A DNA stretch of 64,000 nucleotides, taken from contig JAZSIU010000068.1 in assembly GCA_045533955.1 (NCBI GenBank), forward strand, positions 1-64,000, given 5' to 3'. This document shows positions 32,701 to 40,609 of the stretch, piece after piece; position 1 is the first letter of the stretch, and every line of letters begins with the position of its first letter. The notes below the pieces were generated by a model, which was not told the DNA's origin, searched no databases, and saw only the letters and a program-made list of their open reading frames with translations. The translations under genes and the position numbers were made by a program. This stretch comes from HGM04593 sp045533955 (GTDB taxonomy: Bacteria; Bacteroidota; Bacteroidia; Bacteroidales; Bacteroidaceae).

Positions 32701-33210
32701 TTAATCCTCGTTGTGTGTGTTGCCACCATCCCATCTGCGGGCCATCATCTGAAGCGCGGTAACGGCGCATTCGTCGCCCTTGTTGCCTAAGCGACCACAG
32801 CTGCGCTCCTGTGCCTGCTGAAGATTGTTTGTGGTTATAAGGCCGAATATTACGGGGGTGTCATACTCGACATTCAGACGCGAGAGGCCTGCGGTTACTC
32901 CCTCGCAAATATAATCGAAATGGGGTGTGTCGCCGCGTATCACGCAGCCTATTGCTATTATGCTGTCGAATATTCGGCTTTTTGCCATTTGTGCGGCGCC
33001 GTAGATGAGCTCGAAACTGCCCGGCACGCTCACAGCTGTAATATCCTCTTTGTTGACGCCGTTGTCGGTGAGGGTTTTTATTGCTCCGTCGCGCAGCGCG
33101 TAGGTTATTTCGGAATTCCACTCGGCATATACTATTCCTACTTTTTTGTTTTTACCCGAGGGGGTTACGGTGGGGTCGTAGTCTGAGAGGTTGTGTAATT
33201 CGGTTGCCAT
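32701..33210 (-). CDS. ribH: 6,7-dimethyl-8-ribityllumazine synthase
   Basis: The penultimate step of riboflavin synthesis, condensing the pyrimidine dione with dihydroxybutanone phosphate. The 169-residue protein has IVYAEWNSEIT at the substrate site, VPGSFEL, IAIGCVIRGDTPHFDYIC and the C-terminal RWDGGNTHNED. It has its own gap upstream (to the terminator of the TPR gene) and precedes the ATP-grasp-like gene. No FMN riboswitch was recognised in the 90-base leader. Confidence 0.95.
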   Translation of the reverse strand: MATELHNLSDYDPTVTPSGKNKKVGIVYAEWNSEITYALRDGAIKTLTDNGVNKEDITAVSVPGSFELIYGAAQMAKSRIFDSIIAIGCVIRGDTPHFDYICEGVTAGLSRLNVEYDTPVIFGLITTNNLQQAQERSCGRLGNKGDECAVTALQMMARRWDGGNTHNED

Positions 33211-33303
33211 ATTTTCTGTTGTTTTTGGGATGCGGGTGCTTCAGATGGGCCTCTTTAGGATTATTGGGCGCGGTGTGGGCACTCGCTTATTTTGTTTATC
33301 AAA

Positions 33304-33341
33304 AAGGGGTGTGTCAAAATAACAATTTTGCCACACCCCTT
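33304..33341 (-). terminator. terminator after membrane TPR gene
   Basis: AAGGGGTGTG (33304-33313) pairs with CACACCCCTT (33332-33341), and an inner CAAAAT/ATTTTG pair extends the stem with one mismatch. On the minus strand it is followed by a T-run (TTTTTGATA). Confidence 0.8.
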
Positions 33342-33364
33342 ACTATTTTTTTAAACTAATTTTC

Positions 33365-34033
33365 TTATTTTACGCGGTTGATGTAACGGTCAATGTCCAT
33401 AGCCTGAATTGAGGTAGGGTAGTCGTTCTTAATCTCCTCGTAGAGGTCTAATGCCTTGCTTGCTTTTCCGGCCTGCTCGTACAGAATGCCGGCCTGCAAC
33501 AGATAGTAGGCGCTTATTGTGTTGTTCTTAGCGCTGTTTGCTGCGTCGAGGAAGCAGTTGATTGCTTTGTCGCTATCGCCTGTCTGTGCATAGCAGTTAC
33601 CGAGCGCGCCCTTTACTGCGGGGCCTACCATTTGGTCGTCGCCGTCAAAGTCGCCGAGGTAGGGGATTGCATCCTGATAGCGTCCAAGCTGTGCGAGGGC
33701 CAATCCGGCGTATGCGTTTGCAAGGTTGCCGCTTGCGGTACCGCTGTACTCCTCGGTTACGGCTATAAGGCCGAGGTTGGCACCGTCGCCGTCCAATGCC
33801 TCTTGGAATTTACCCTCGTCGAAGAGTGCCTGTGCTGCGAATAATGCCTCGGCAGCCTCTTTCTCGGCGGGAGCAGCTACATATTGATTGTAAAGTGTGC
33901 TTCCTATTGCGAATAGGATTATCGCTACAACTGCGCCGATAATGACGTTTTTGTATTTGTTGGCTAATGCCTCTGACTTGCTCAGCACCTCCTCAACGGC
34001 GATAGGTGCCTGCTCTGTTTTTTTTGTGCTCAT
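33365..34033 (-). CDS. membrane-anchored tetratricopeptide protein
   Basis: A 222-residue protein with a short cytosolic N-terminus, one membrane helix (about 31-50, NVIIGAVVAIILFAIGSTLYNQY) and a periplasmic helical region of TPR units (AYAGLALAQLGRYQDAIPYL, GNCYAQTGDSDKAINCFLDAA, YYLLQAGILYEQAGKASKALDLYEEI). The topology resembles the YfgM/Anc-type proteins that sit near the Sec translocon, though homology was not tested. The start at 34033 is used because the frame's earlier codons are AT-rich leader. A TACTTTTG box lies about 60 bases upstream. Confidence 0.85.
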   Translation of the reverse strand: MSTKKTEQAPIAVEEVLSKSEALANKYKNVIIGAVVAIILFAIGSTLYNQYVAAPAEKEAAEALFAAQALFDEGKFQEALDGDGANLGLIAVTEEYSGTASGNLANAYAGLALAQLGRYQDAIPYLGDFDGDDQMVGPAVKGALGNCYAQTGDSDKAINCFLDAANSAKNNTISAYYLLQAGILYEQAGKASKALDLYEEIKNDYPTSIQAMDIDRYINRVK

Positions 34034-34092
34034 CTTTGTATTATTTCTTTTATTATTTATTTTCAAAAAGGACTTTTCTGCAAAATCAACCG

Positions 34093-34100
34093 CAAAAGTA
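34093..34100 (-). promoter_or_regulatory. putative -7 element, membrane TPR gene
   Basis: TACTTTTG on the minus strand matches TAnnTTTG, with a TTTC about 20 bases upstream as a weak -33. Confidence 0.45.
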
Positions 34101-34195
34101 ATTAAAATCTTTGTAGTGGGAAAATTATATCACTTTTTTTTATCGGATAAGGTAAAATATATTGCTCCGAGCGTGTAAAAGCTATTAAAAATAGC

Positions 34196-34203
34196 TATCT
34201 TCG
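34196..34203 (+). promoter_or_regulatory. putative -7 element (TATCTTCG), recF operon
   Basis: TATCTTCG lies 30 bases before the recF ATG. Just upstream, AGCTAT-taaaa-ATAGCT forms a short inverted repeat overlapping the box. Confidence 0.45.
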
Positions 34204-34232
34204 CGCTACTTTAGTAAATTTTAAGTGCACTT

Positions 34233-35339
34233 ATGCTTATTGATAATATATCGGTAATAAATTATAGGAATCTCTCTGAGGTCGAGCTTGCTTTTTCGTC
34301 TAAAATAAATTGCTTTATTGGCAGTAACGGGATGGGAAAGACCAATCTGCTCGATGCGCTCTATTATCTCTCGTTCTGCAAAAGTGCGTTGGGTGCCTCC
34401 GATAATACCAACATTCGGCACGAGGCTCCTTTTTTTATGATTAAAGGAAAATATGTGAGCGGCAGCGGCATTGAGTGCGAAATTTCCTGTGGCCTCAAGA
34501 GGGGTGATAAGAAACAATTCCGCCGCGATAAAAAGCTATACGAGCGCCTCTCCGACCACATTGGCACGGTGCCTCTTGTGCTTGTTTCGCCCGCCGATAA
34601 TGAGCTTATTGCGGGCGGTAGCGAGGAGCGCCGACGCTTTATGGACGTCGTAATATCTCAGTACGATAATGAGTATCTTGCGGCGCTCATACGCTATAAT
34701 CGTGCTTTGCAGCAGCGCAATGCTCTTTTGCGTGCCGAGCGTGCGCCTGACGGCGAGATTCTTGCGCTTGTCGAGGATATGATGGCCGTCGAGGCTTTGA
34801 CCGTCTATAATGGCCGATGCAATTTTGTAGAGGAGATTATCCCCATTTTCAAGGAGTTTCACGCCCATATATCGGGCGGCGACGAGAATGTCAGCCTGCG
34901 CTACCGTTCGCACCTCTCAGAGAATAATTTGCAGCAGCTTCTGCAAGGCTCGCGCAGCGAGGATTTTCGCGTGGGATACACCACAAAGGGCATTCATCGC
35001 GACGAGCTTGTGATGCAGCTCGACGGCTATCCCATCCGCAAAGAGGGCTCGCAGGGACAGAACAAGAGCTATCTTGTATCGCTTAAATTGGCGCAGTTCG
35101 ACTTTTTGCGTCGCAAGGGTGGAGAGACGCCGCTTCTTCTGCTCGATGATATATTCGACAAACTCGACTCGCGCCGTGTCGAGAAGATTGTGCAATTGGT
35201 TGCCGGCGATAAATTCGGACAAATTTTCATCACCGACGTGAACCGAGAGCACATCGACGGCATTTTAGAATGTATAGAGGGCGAGTATAAGCTCTTCGAG
35301 GTGGTAAAAGGTGGTATAAACTTGATAAAAGAGAGATGA
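34233..35339 (+). CDS. recF: DNA replication/repair protein RecF
   Basis: An SMC-like ATPase that helps load RecA at gaps. The 368-residue protein has Walker A GSNGMGKTN, the ABC-type signature region (KEGSQGQNKSYLVSLKLAQ) and Walker B PLLLLDDIFDKLD. It is first gene of a dense eight-gene plus-strand run, and its TGA overlaps the ATG of the DUF721 gene. The recF-DUF721 pairing is usual in Bacteroidota. Confidence 0.95.
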   Translation: MLIDNISVINYRNLSEVELAFSSKINCFIGSNGMGKTNLLDALYYLSFCKSALGASDNTNIRHEAPFFMIKGKYVSGSGIECEISCGLKRGDKKQFRRDKKLYERLSDHIGTVPLVLVSPADNELIAGGSEERRRFMDVVISQYDNEYLAALIRYNRALQQRNALLRAERAPDGEILALVEDMMAVEALTVYNGRCNFVEEIIPIFKEFHAHISGGDENVSLRYRSHLSENNLQQLLQGSRSEDFRVGYTTKGIHRDELVMQLDGYPIRKEGSQGQNKSYLVSLKLAQFDFLRRKGGETPLLLLDDIFDKLDSRRVEKIVQLVAGDKFGQIFITDVNREHIDGILECIEGEYKLFEVVKGGINLIKER

Positions 35340-35626
35340 AACGAGGAAGTCTTAAATCAATAGCCGATATTGTGCGCGAGACGTGCCGCGAAGAGGGCCT
35401 CGAGACACCTCTGAACGAGTATCGCCTTGTTCAGGCGTGGGCGCAGGTGCTGGGCAGTGGTGTGCAGGCCTATACAAAATCCTTGTTCATAAGGAATCAG
35501 ATTCTTTATGTAACCCTCTCGTCGTCGGTGCTGCGTCAGGAACTTATGATGAACCGCCGCACGCTTGTGCACCGTCTGAACGACCACGTAAAGGCACAGG
35601 TAATAACAAATATCATATTCCGATAA
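35336..35626 (+). CDS. DUF721 (DciA-like) protein
   Basis: A 96-residue protein with the DUF721 pattern: SIADIVRETCREEGLETPLNEYRLVQAWAQVLG, then an RNA/DNA-binding-like beta section (FIRNQILYVTLSSSVLRQELMMNRRTLV). DUF721 includes DciA, which loads the replicative helicase in many bacteria, so a replication role alongside recF is plausible. That is inferred from family and position. It overlaps recF by 4 bases. Confidence 0.88.
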   Translation: MKRGSLKSIADIVRETCREEGLETPLNEYRLVQAWAQVLGSGVQAYTKSLFIRNQILYVTLSSSVLRQELMMNRRTLVHRLNDHVKAQVITNIIFR

Positions 35627-35648
35627 CAACAAAAAACAAAGAATAATT

Positions 35649-36896
35649 ATGGAAAATTCAACTCTTAAAATCCGACTGATGGCCCTGAGCTTCTTGCAGT
35701 TTGCCGTGTGGGGCGCTTATCTGACATCTATGGGACGCTATCTTGGTGGTGCCGGGCTGGGCGAACAGATTGGATGGTTCTACTCGGTGCAGGGATTAGT
35801 CTCGATATTTATGCCTGCCCTGATGGGTATTATCGCCGACCGTTGGGTGGCTGCGCAGAAACTGTTGTCTTTCTGCCACGCTGTGGCAGCCACTTTTATG
35901 GCAATCACTGCTTATATGTGTAATTCCCGCGGCGCCGACGTTGCCTTCAACGATATTTTCTGGTTCTACACAATGAGCGTTGCCTTTTATATGCCCACGT
36001 TGGCCCTCTCAAATTCTGTCTCATATTCGGCACTCGAGCGTCGTGGTCTCGACACGGTAAAGGCTTTCCCGCCCATTCGCGTGTTTGGAACGATAGGCTT
36101 TATCGTCTCAATGTGGATGGTCGATATTTTGGGCTATCAGGATAATGGCAATCAATTTTATACCTCGGCAGTGTGGGGAGCGATGCTTGCCCTCTACTCG
36201 CTGACAATGCCTGCCTGTCCTGTAAGTAAGGGTGGCAAGCGCTCGTTGGCCTCGTCGCTGGGGCTTGACGCGTTCAAACTTTTCAATCAAAAGAGAATGG
36301 CGGTATTTTTTATCTTCTCGATGCTGCTGGGTGGCGCACTGCAAATATCCAACGGTTACGCCAACGGCTTTATCGCAGGCTTCAGCGAGAATCCCGAGTA
36401 TGCGGGAACATTTGCTGTGGAGCATACGAACATAATAATCTCCCTCTCGCAGATAAGCGAGACGCTCTGTATTCTGCTCATTCCCTTCTTCTTGGGGCGC
36501 TTCGGAATTAAAAGGGTGATGCTCATTGCAATGTTCGCGTGGGTGTTCCGATTCGCATTCTTCGGCCTCGGAAATCCCGGCAGCGGTGTGTGGCTCTTTA
36601 TTCTCTCGATGATTGTCTATGGAGTGGCATTCGACTTTTTCAATATCTCGGGCTCGCTGTTTGTCGATAAGGAGGTGCCCGAGAATATGCGTTCGAGCGC
36701 TCAGGGACTTTTTATGCTTATGACCAATGGCCTCGGTGCTTCGATAGGGGTAATTGCCGCGCAAGAGGTGGTAAACACATACGCAACCTCTATCGAGGGG
36801 TGGAGCACAGCGTGGTACATTTTTGCGACCTACGCATTTGTTGTGGGCGTGCTCTTTGCTCTGCTTTTTAAAGATAGTAAACCGGTGCAGAAGTAA
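35649..36896 (+). CDS. MFS transporter, nucleoside:H+ symporter type
   Basis: An inner-membrane transporter of 415 residues with about 12 helices. The sequence order (LSFLQFAVWGAYLTSMGRYL; IGWFYSVQGLVSIFMPALMGIIADRW; RVFGTIGFIVSMW; FFFNISGSLFVDKEV-like ending, here FDFFNISGSLFVDKEVPENMRSSAQGLF, split here) follows the NupG/XapB nucleoside symporter group. Nucleoside import is the likely role, but close relatives carry other substrates. It lies 22 bases after the DUF721 gene and 5 before the next gene. Confidence 0.86.
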   Translation: MENSTLKIRLMALSFLQFAVWGAYLTSMGRYLGGAGLGEQIGWFYSVQGLVSIFMPALMGIIADRWVAAQKLLSFCHAVAATFMAITAYMCNSRGADVAFNDIFWFYTMSVAFYMPTLALSNSVSYSALERRGLDTVKAFPPIRVFGTIGFIVSMWMVDILGYQDNGNQFYTSAVWGAMLALYSLTMPACPVSKGGKRSLASSLGLDAFKLFNQKRMAVFFIFSMLLGGALQISNGYANGFIAGFSENPEYAGTFAVEHTNIIISLSQISETLCILLIPFFLGRFGIKRVMLIAMFAWVFRFAFFGLGNPGSGVWLFILSMIVYGVAFDFFNISGSLFVDKEVPENMRSSAQGLFMLMTNGLGASIGVIAAQEVVNTYATSIEGWSTAWYIFATYAFVVGVLFALLFKDSKPVQK

Positions 36897-36901
36897 TTGC
36901 T

Positions 36902-37480
36902 ATGATTGAGCTTGTCGTATCCGATATTTTGTGCAAGGCCTCGGACGAGAGGGCTTATGTGATGATTCTCAAGGAACGTGAGGGCAACCGTAAGATTATG
37001 GTTGCAATAGGGGTGATGGAGGCGCAGGCAATAGCCTTTGCTCTGCGAGGATTCGAGACTAAGCGCCCCATTACGCACGACCTTTTCTTGCCGCTTACCG
37101 ATGCTCTGGGCGCTACAATGACCTGCGCCACCATAGGCAGGGTGAGCGACGGCACATTCTACTCGCAGCTACTCTATAAACAGGGCGAAAGTGTGTGTCA
37201 GATAGATGCCCGCACCTCGGATGCGGTGGCAATTGCACTGCGCGCCGGCGCTCCGATATATATCGACGAGGAGCTTTTGGAGCGTGTGGCCATCCGCGAC
37301 GTCTTTAACGGCGCAATCTCGGTTCCGATAACCGTTGCCGACGTCGATACGTTGCGTGCCGTGCTCGACAGGGCTGTAAAAGAGGAGAATTACGAGCTTG
37401 CAATGAAAATTAAGGAGGAGATTGACTCGCGCTCAAAGGTTAAAGAACAGCCCTCCGAGGACTCTCCCTGCAACGAATAA
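36902..37480 (+). CDS. bifunctional nuclease (DUF151) family protein
   Basis: A 192-residue protein. The first 135 residues match the DUF151 fold (EREGNRKIMVAIGVMEAQAIAFALRG, RPITHDLFLPLTDALGA, DARTSDAVAIALRAGAPIYIDEELL). The family was named for nuclease activity of plant members, and its bacterial role is unclear. A C-terminal UvrB/UvrC-type motif-like segment (LRAVLDRAVKEENYELAMKIKEEID) is attached, a common combination in Bacteroidota. It follows the MFS gene by 5 bases. Confidence 0.88.
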   Translation: MIELVVSDILCKASDERAYVMILKEREGNRKIMVAIGVMEAQAIAFALRGFETKRPITHDLFLPLTDALGATMTCATIGRVSDGTFYSQLLYKQGESVCQIDARTSDAVAIALRAGAPIYIDEELLERVAIRDVFNGAISVPITVADVDTLRAVLDRAVKEENYELAMKIKEEIDSRSKVKEQPSEDSPCNE

Positions 37481-37518
37481 GATAAGAGTTTGCTCTATAC
37501 ACAAAATAAAAAACTACT

Positions 37519-38220
37519 ATGGCACTATTCTACGCACCCGACATAAAAAACAATTGGCAACTGCCCGACGAAGAGGCGGCCCACTGTCTGCGTGTGCTTC
37601 GTCTGAGCGTGGGCTGCAAAATTGATATTACCGACGGCAAGGGCTGCTTCTATAAGGCTGCAATATCCTCAATCGTCGGTAAGCACTGCTACGTCGAGGC
37701 CGAGGAGATTATCGAGCAGCCCAAAGGGTGGCGCGGACATCTGCACATTGCCGTCGCTCCCACAAAGAATATGGATCGCATCGAGTGGATGGTCGAGAAG
37801 GCGGTGGAGATTGGCCTCGACGAGCTTACCTTTCTCTCGTGCCGATTCTCGGAGCGTAAAGTGATAAAGACCGACCGTATCGAGCGCATCGTGGTCTCGG
37901 CGATGAAACAGTCGCTCAAGGCACGTAAGACGGTGGTAAATGAGATGGTCGATTTTAAAAAATTTATAGTCTCGGGCGGGTGCGAGGATAAATTCATTGC
38001 CCACTGCTACGATGACGAGCGCTTGCTATTGAAGGATACTCTCGCCGCAGGCCGCGACGCAACCATCCTAATCGGCCCCGAGGGGGACTTCAGCCCCGAG
38101 GAGGTACAGGCTGCACTCTCGGCGGGCTATCGTCCCGTAAGTCTCGGAAATTCGCGCTTGCGCACCGAGACGGCCGGCCTTGTGGCCTGCCACACATTCA
38201 TCCTAAAGAACGAGATATGA
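37519..38220 (+). CDS. rsmE: 16S rRNA (uracil-1498-N3)-methyltransferase
   Basis: Methylates U1498 of 16S rRNA with S-adenosylmethionine. The 233-residue protein has a small N-terminal PUA-like domain (EEAAHCLRVLRLSVGCKIDITDGKG) and a C-terminal SPOUT knot with LIGPEGDFSPEE and SLGNSRLRTETAGLVA, which form the cofactor pocket. Its TGA overlaps the ATG of truA. Confidence 0.95.
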   Translation: MALFYAPDIKNNWQLPDEEAAHCLRVLRLSVGCKIDITDGKGCFYKAAISSIVGKHCYVEAEEIIEQPKGWRGHLHIAVAPTKNMDRIEWMVEKAVEIGLDELTFLSCRFSERKVIKTDRIERIVVSAMKQSLKARKTVVNEMVDFKKFIVSGGCEDKFIAHCYDDERLLLKDTLAAGRDATILIGPEGDFSPEEVQAALSAGYRPVSLGNSRLRTETAGLVACHTFILKNEI

Positions 38221-38969
38221 TGCAGCGCTATTTTATACAATTCTCGTACGATGGCGCCGCCTATCACGGATGGCAGATACAGCCCAACGCCCGCACCGTC
38301 CAGCAAATGCTCGAGGAGGCGCTTGCCACGCTGCTGCGCAGGCCTTTGAGCGTGGTGGGTGCCGGACGCACCGATACGGGAGTAAATGCCGTCAATATGG
38401 TGGCTCACGCCGACCTTCCTGCAGGCACCGACCCCGCGCAGCTCCTTTATAAGCTCAACCGCATACTGCCCTTCGATATTGCCGTTAAGAGTATTCTCAG
38501 GGTAAGGGACGATGCTCACGCCCGCTTCGACGCCATCGCCCGTCGCTATTGCTATTATGTATCGACCGAAAAATCGCCCTTTGCCCGTCGTTACGCCTGC
38601 CGCGTGGGGCCCGGCATAGATTTTGAGGCGATGAACAGGGCCGCAGCCATTCTTCCCGAATATACCGATTTTACCAGCTTCAGCAAGCTGCACACCGATG
38701 TAAAGACAAACAACTGCCGCATTGTGCAGGCTCGTTGGCGCAGGATAGATGACGCTCATTGGGTCTTCGAGATTGAGGCCGACCGCTTCCTACGCAATAT
38801 GGTGCGGGCTATTGTCGGTACGCTGCTTATGGTGGGTCGCGGACGTATGACGATAGAGGATTTTCGTCGAGTAATTGAGCAGAAGGAGCGTTGTGCCGCA
38901 GGCGACTCGGCCGCAGCCGAGGCACTCTTTCTGGTCGAGGTTAAATACCCTCAGGATATATACTTATGA
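38217..38969 (+). CDS. truA: tRNA pseudouridine(38-40) synthase
   Basis: Isomerises uridines 38-40 in tRNA anticodon arms. The 250-residue protein has YDGAAYHGWQIQPNARTVQ near the start, the catalytic-Asp motif GAGRTDTGVNA (about 43-53) and the later RFLRNMVRAIVGTLL. Two consecutive ATG codons are possible starts (38217, 38220). The first overlaps the rsmE stop. Its own TGA overlaps the next ATG, showing translational coupling. Confidence 0.95.
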   Translation: MMQRYFIQFSYDGAAYHGWQIQPNARTVQQMLEEALATLLRRPLSVVGAGRTDTGVNAVNMVAHADLPAGTDPAQLLYKLNRILPFDIAVKSILRVRDDAHARFDAIARRYCYYVSTEKSPFARRYACRVGPGIDFEAMNRAAAILPEYTDFTSFSKLHTDVKTNNCRIVQARWRRIDDAHWVFEIEADRFLRNMVRAIVGTLLMVGRGRMTIEDFRRVIEQKERCAAGDSAAAEALFLVEVKYPQDIYL

Positions 38970-39865
38970 TGTGGGTGCTGTTGGCTTTTGTGTCGGCGGC
39001 CCTTTTGGGCTGCTACGACTTTTTCAAGAAAGTGTCGCTAAGGGATAATTCAGTCCTTGCGGTGCTGCTGCTAAACACGCTCTTTTCGAGCCTTATTTTT
39101 GCTCCCTTTATCGTGCTGTCGCACACGGCGCTCATTACCGACGGGCTTTTATATGTGCCGCAGGGCAGTGTGCACCAGCATCTGCTGCTGATGCTCAAGG
39201 CGGTGATTGTGCTCGGCTCGTGGCTGTGCGGATATATTGGCATTAAGCATCTGCCTATAACAATTGTATCGCCCATACAGGCTACCCGCCCCGTGCTTGT
39301 GCTCTTGGGGGCGCTGCTCCTCTTTGGCGAGCAGCTGAACGCCTATCAATGGATAGGCGTGCTGACAGCCATTGTCTCGTTCTTTCTGCTCAGCAGGAGC
39401 GGCAAGCGCGAGGGGATAAATTTTGCTCATAATCGTTGGATTCTTTTTGTTATTATGGCTGCCCTTTTGGGTGCCGTGAGTGCCTTGTACGATAAATTTC
39501 TTATGCGGCAGCTGCAGCCTATGTTCGTGCAGTCGTGGTTCAATATTTATCAGTGTGTGCTTATGGCTGTGATAGTGTTTGCGATGAATCTGCTCTCGAC
39601 GAGGCAGCGCAGCAAGCGTTTCGTGTGGCGGTGGAGCATCCCGATGATTTCTATCTTTCTGGCCGTTGCCGACTTTTGTTATTTCTCGGCCCTTGCCCGT
39701 GAGGGGGCGCTCATTGCCGTGGTCTCTATGATTCGTCGCGGAAGTGTTGTGGTAGCCTTTGCTTTTGGGGCACTGCTGCTGCACGAGAAGAATCTCCGAA
39801 GCAAGGCCATCGACCTTTTATTGATACTCTTAGGATTGTTTTTCTTATATCTTGGTTCAAAATGA
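38966..39865 (+). CDS. EamA-type (DMT superfamily) transporter
   Basis: A 299-residue inner-membrane protein with ten helices in two EamA halves (about 1-138 and 152-297). Features include PIQATRPVLVLLGALLLFGEQL in the first half and the matching segment GSVVVAFAFGALLLHEKNLRSKAIDLLLILLG in the second, here named by positions about 250-290. It is a probable metabolite exporter of unknown substrate. It overlaps truA and the next gene by 4 bases each. Confidence 0.88.
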   Translation: MMWVLLAFVSAALLGCYDFFKKVSLRDNSVLAVLLLNTLFSSLIFAPFIVLSHTALITDGLLYVPQGSVHQHLLLMLKAVIVLGSWLCGYIGIKHLPITIVSPIQATRPVLVLLGALLLFGEQLNAYQWIGVLTAIVSFFLLSRSGKREGINFAHNRWILFVIMAALLGAVSALYDKFLMRQLQPMFVQSWFNIYQCVLMAVIVFAMNLLSTRQRSKRFVWRWSIPMISIFLAVADFCYFSALAREGALIAVVSMIRRGSVVVAFAFGALLLHEKNLRSKAIDLLLILLGLFFLYLGSK

Positions 39866-40479
39866 AAAAGATGAGTTTTTTAGTGATACTTTTTGCCCTT
39901 TTTTATGGAAGGGCCGAGGCGCAGAGCTTGCGCGACCTTTTTATTGAGATGCCCGACACGCTGCTGCCGCTGCTGACAACCAACGACCGCCGCGACCTTA
40001 TCGACTTTTGGGATGCGCGTATGAGTACCGAGGTAACTAACCGTCTCGACGGCAAGAGCCGAATAACGATGCTCGCGGATGATTTTCTTGCGCTACGCCT
40101 TACGCACAGCTCGTCGATGCAGATAAAAATGCTCTCCGCCGAGGGTGGCGACACGCTTCTGTGTGTGATAAACACGGTGGGTGCCGAGACGTCCGACAGT
40201 CGTATCTGTTTCTACGATTCCCGTTGGCACAGCGTTGCCGCCTCTCGCTATTTCGAGCAGCCGTCGATAAGCGACTTTTTCCTCCCCTCGGACAGCGTGG
40301 CCGATGTTCTCGACCTCTGCGACATTTATCTTGTGCGGCTGAGCCTCGCGCCCGAGAGCGACTCTCTGCGAGCCGATTATACAATGCCTGCTTTTATGAC
40401 GCGGGGCGACTCGGCGCGAGTGGCACCGCAGCTGCGTCCGCTTCACTATCGTTGGACGGGTAGGCGCTTCGAACGATAA
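39862..40479 (+). CDS. exported DUF3256-like protein
   Basis: A 205-residue protein with a signal peptide (MKKMSFLVILFALFYGRAEA). The mature part begins LRDLFIEMPDTLLPLLTTNDRRDLIDF and continues with NRLDGKSRITMLADDFLALRLT and repeats of an acidic, Ser-rich character. This matches the Bacteroidales DUF3256 family as I know it. Function is unknown, and location is probably periplasmic. It is last gene of the recF run, and its start overlaps the transporter stop. Confidence 0.82.
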   Translation: MKKMSFLVILFALFYGRAEAQSLRDLFIEMPDTLLPLLTTNDRRDLIDFWDARMSTEVTNRLDGKSRITMLADDFLALRLTHSSSMQIKMLSAEGGDTLLCVINTVGAETSDSRICFYDSRWHSVAASRYFEQPSISDFFLPSDSVADVLDLCDIYLVRLSLAPESDSLRADYTMPAFMTRGDSARVAPQLRPLHYRWTGRRFER

Positions 40480-40545
40480 TAGAGCGTGCCCGACAAATAA
40501 TAAAATAGAGACGCCCCCCCCTTGAAAAGTAGTATTGCAGAAAAA

Positions 40546-40577
40546 ATCCCCCCGTTAGAATATTCTAACGGGGGGAT
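40546..40577. terminator. 32-bp perfect palindromic terminator
   Basis: The arms 40546-40561 and 40562-40577 are exact complements (ATCCCCCCGTTAGAAT). On the minus strand it is followed by TTTTTTC, so it ends the M16 peptidase transcript. The plus-strand operon also ends here. A separate run of eight C is nearby at about 40513-40520. Confidence 0.82.
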
Positions 40578-40609
40578 GTGCTTAAGAAAAGGACTTTTGG
40601 GTTACAGAA

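Noticed and set aside
32701..33300. Possible FMN riboswitch upstream of ribH
   Set aside because: The 90-base leader shows no recognisable RFN-type conserved segments or long helical core.
40513..40520. Run of eight C near the palindromic terminator
   Set aside because: A homopolymer in an intergenic gap; no function is indicated, and miscounting of such runs is common in sequencing.
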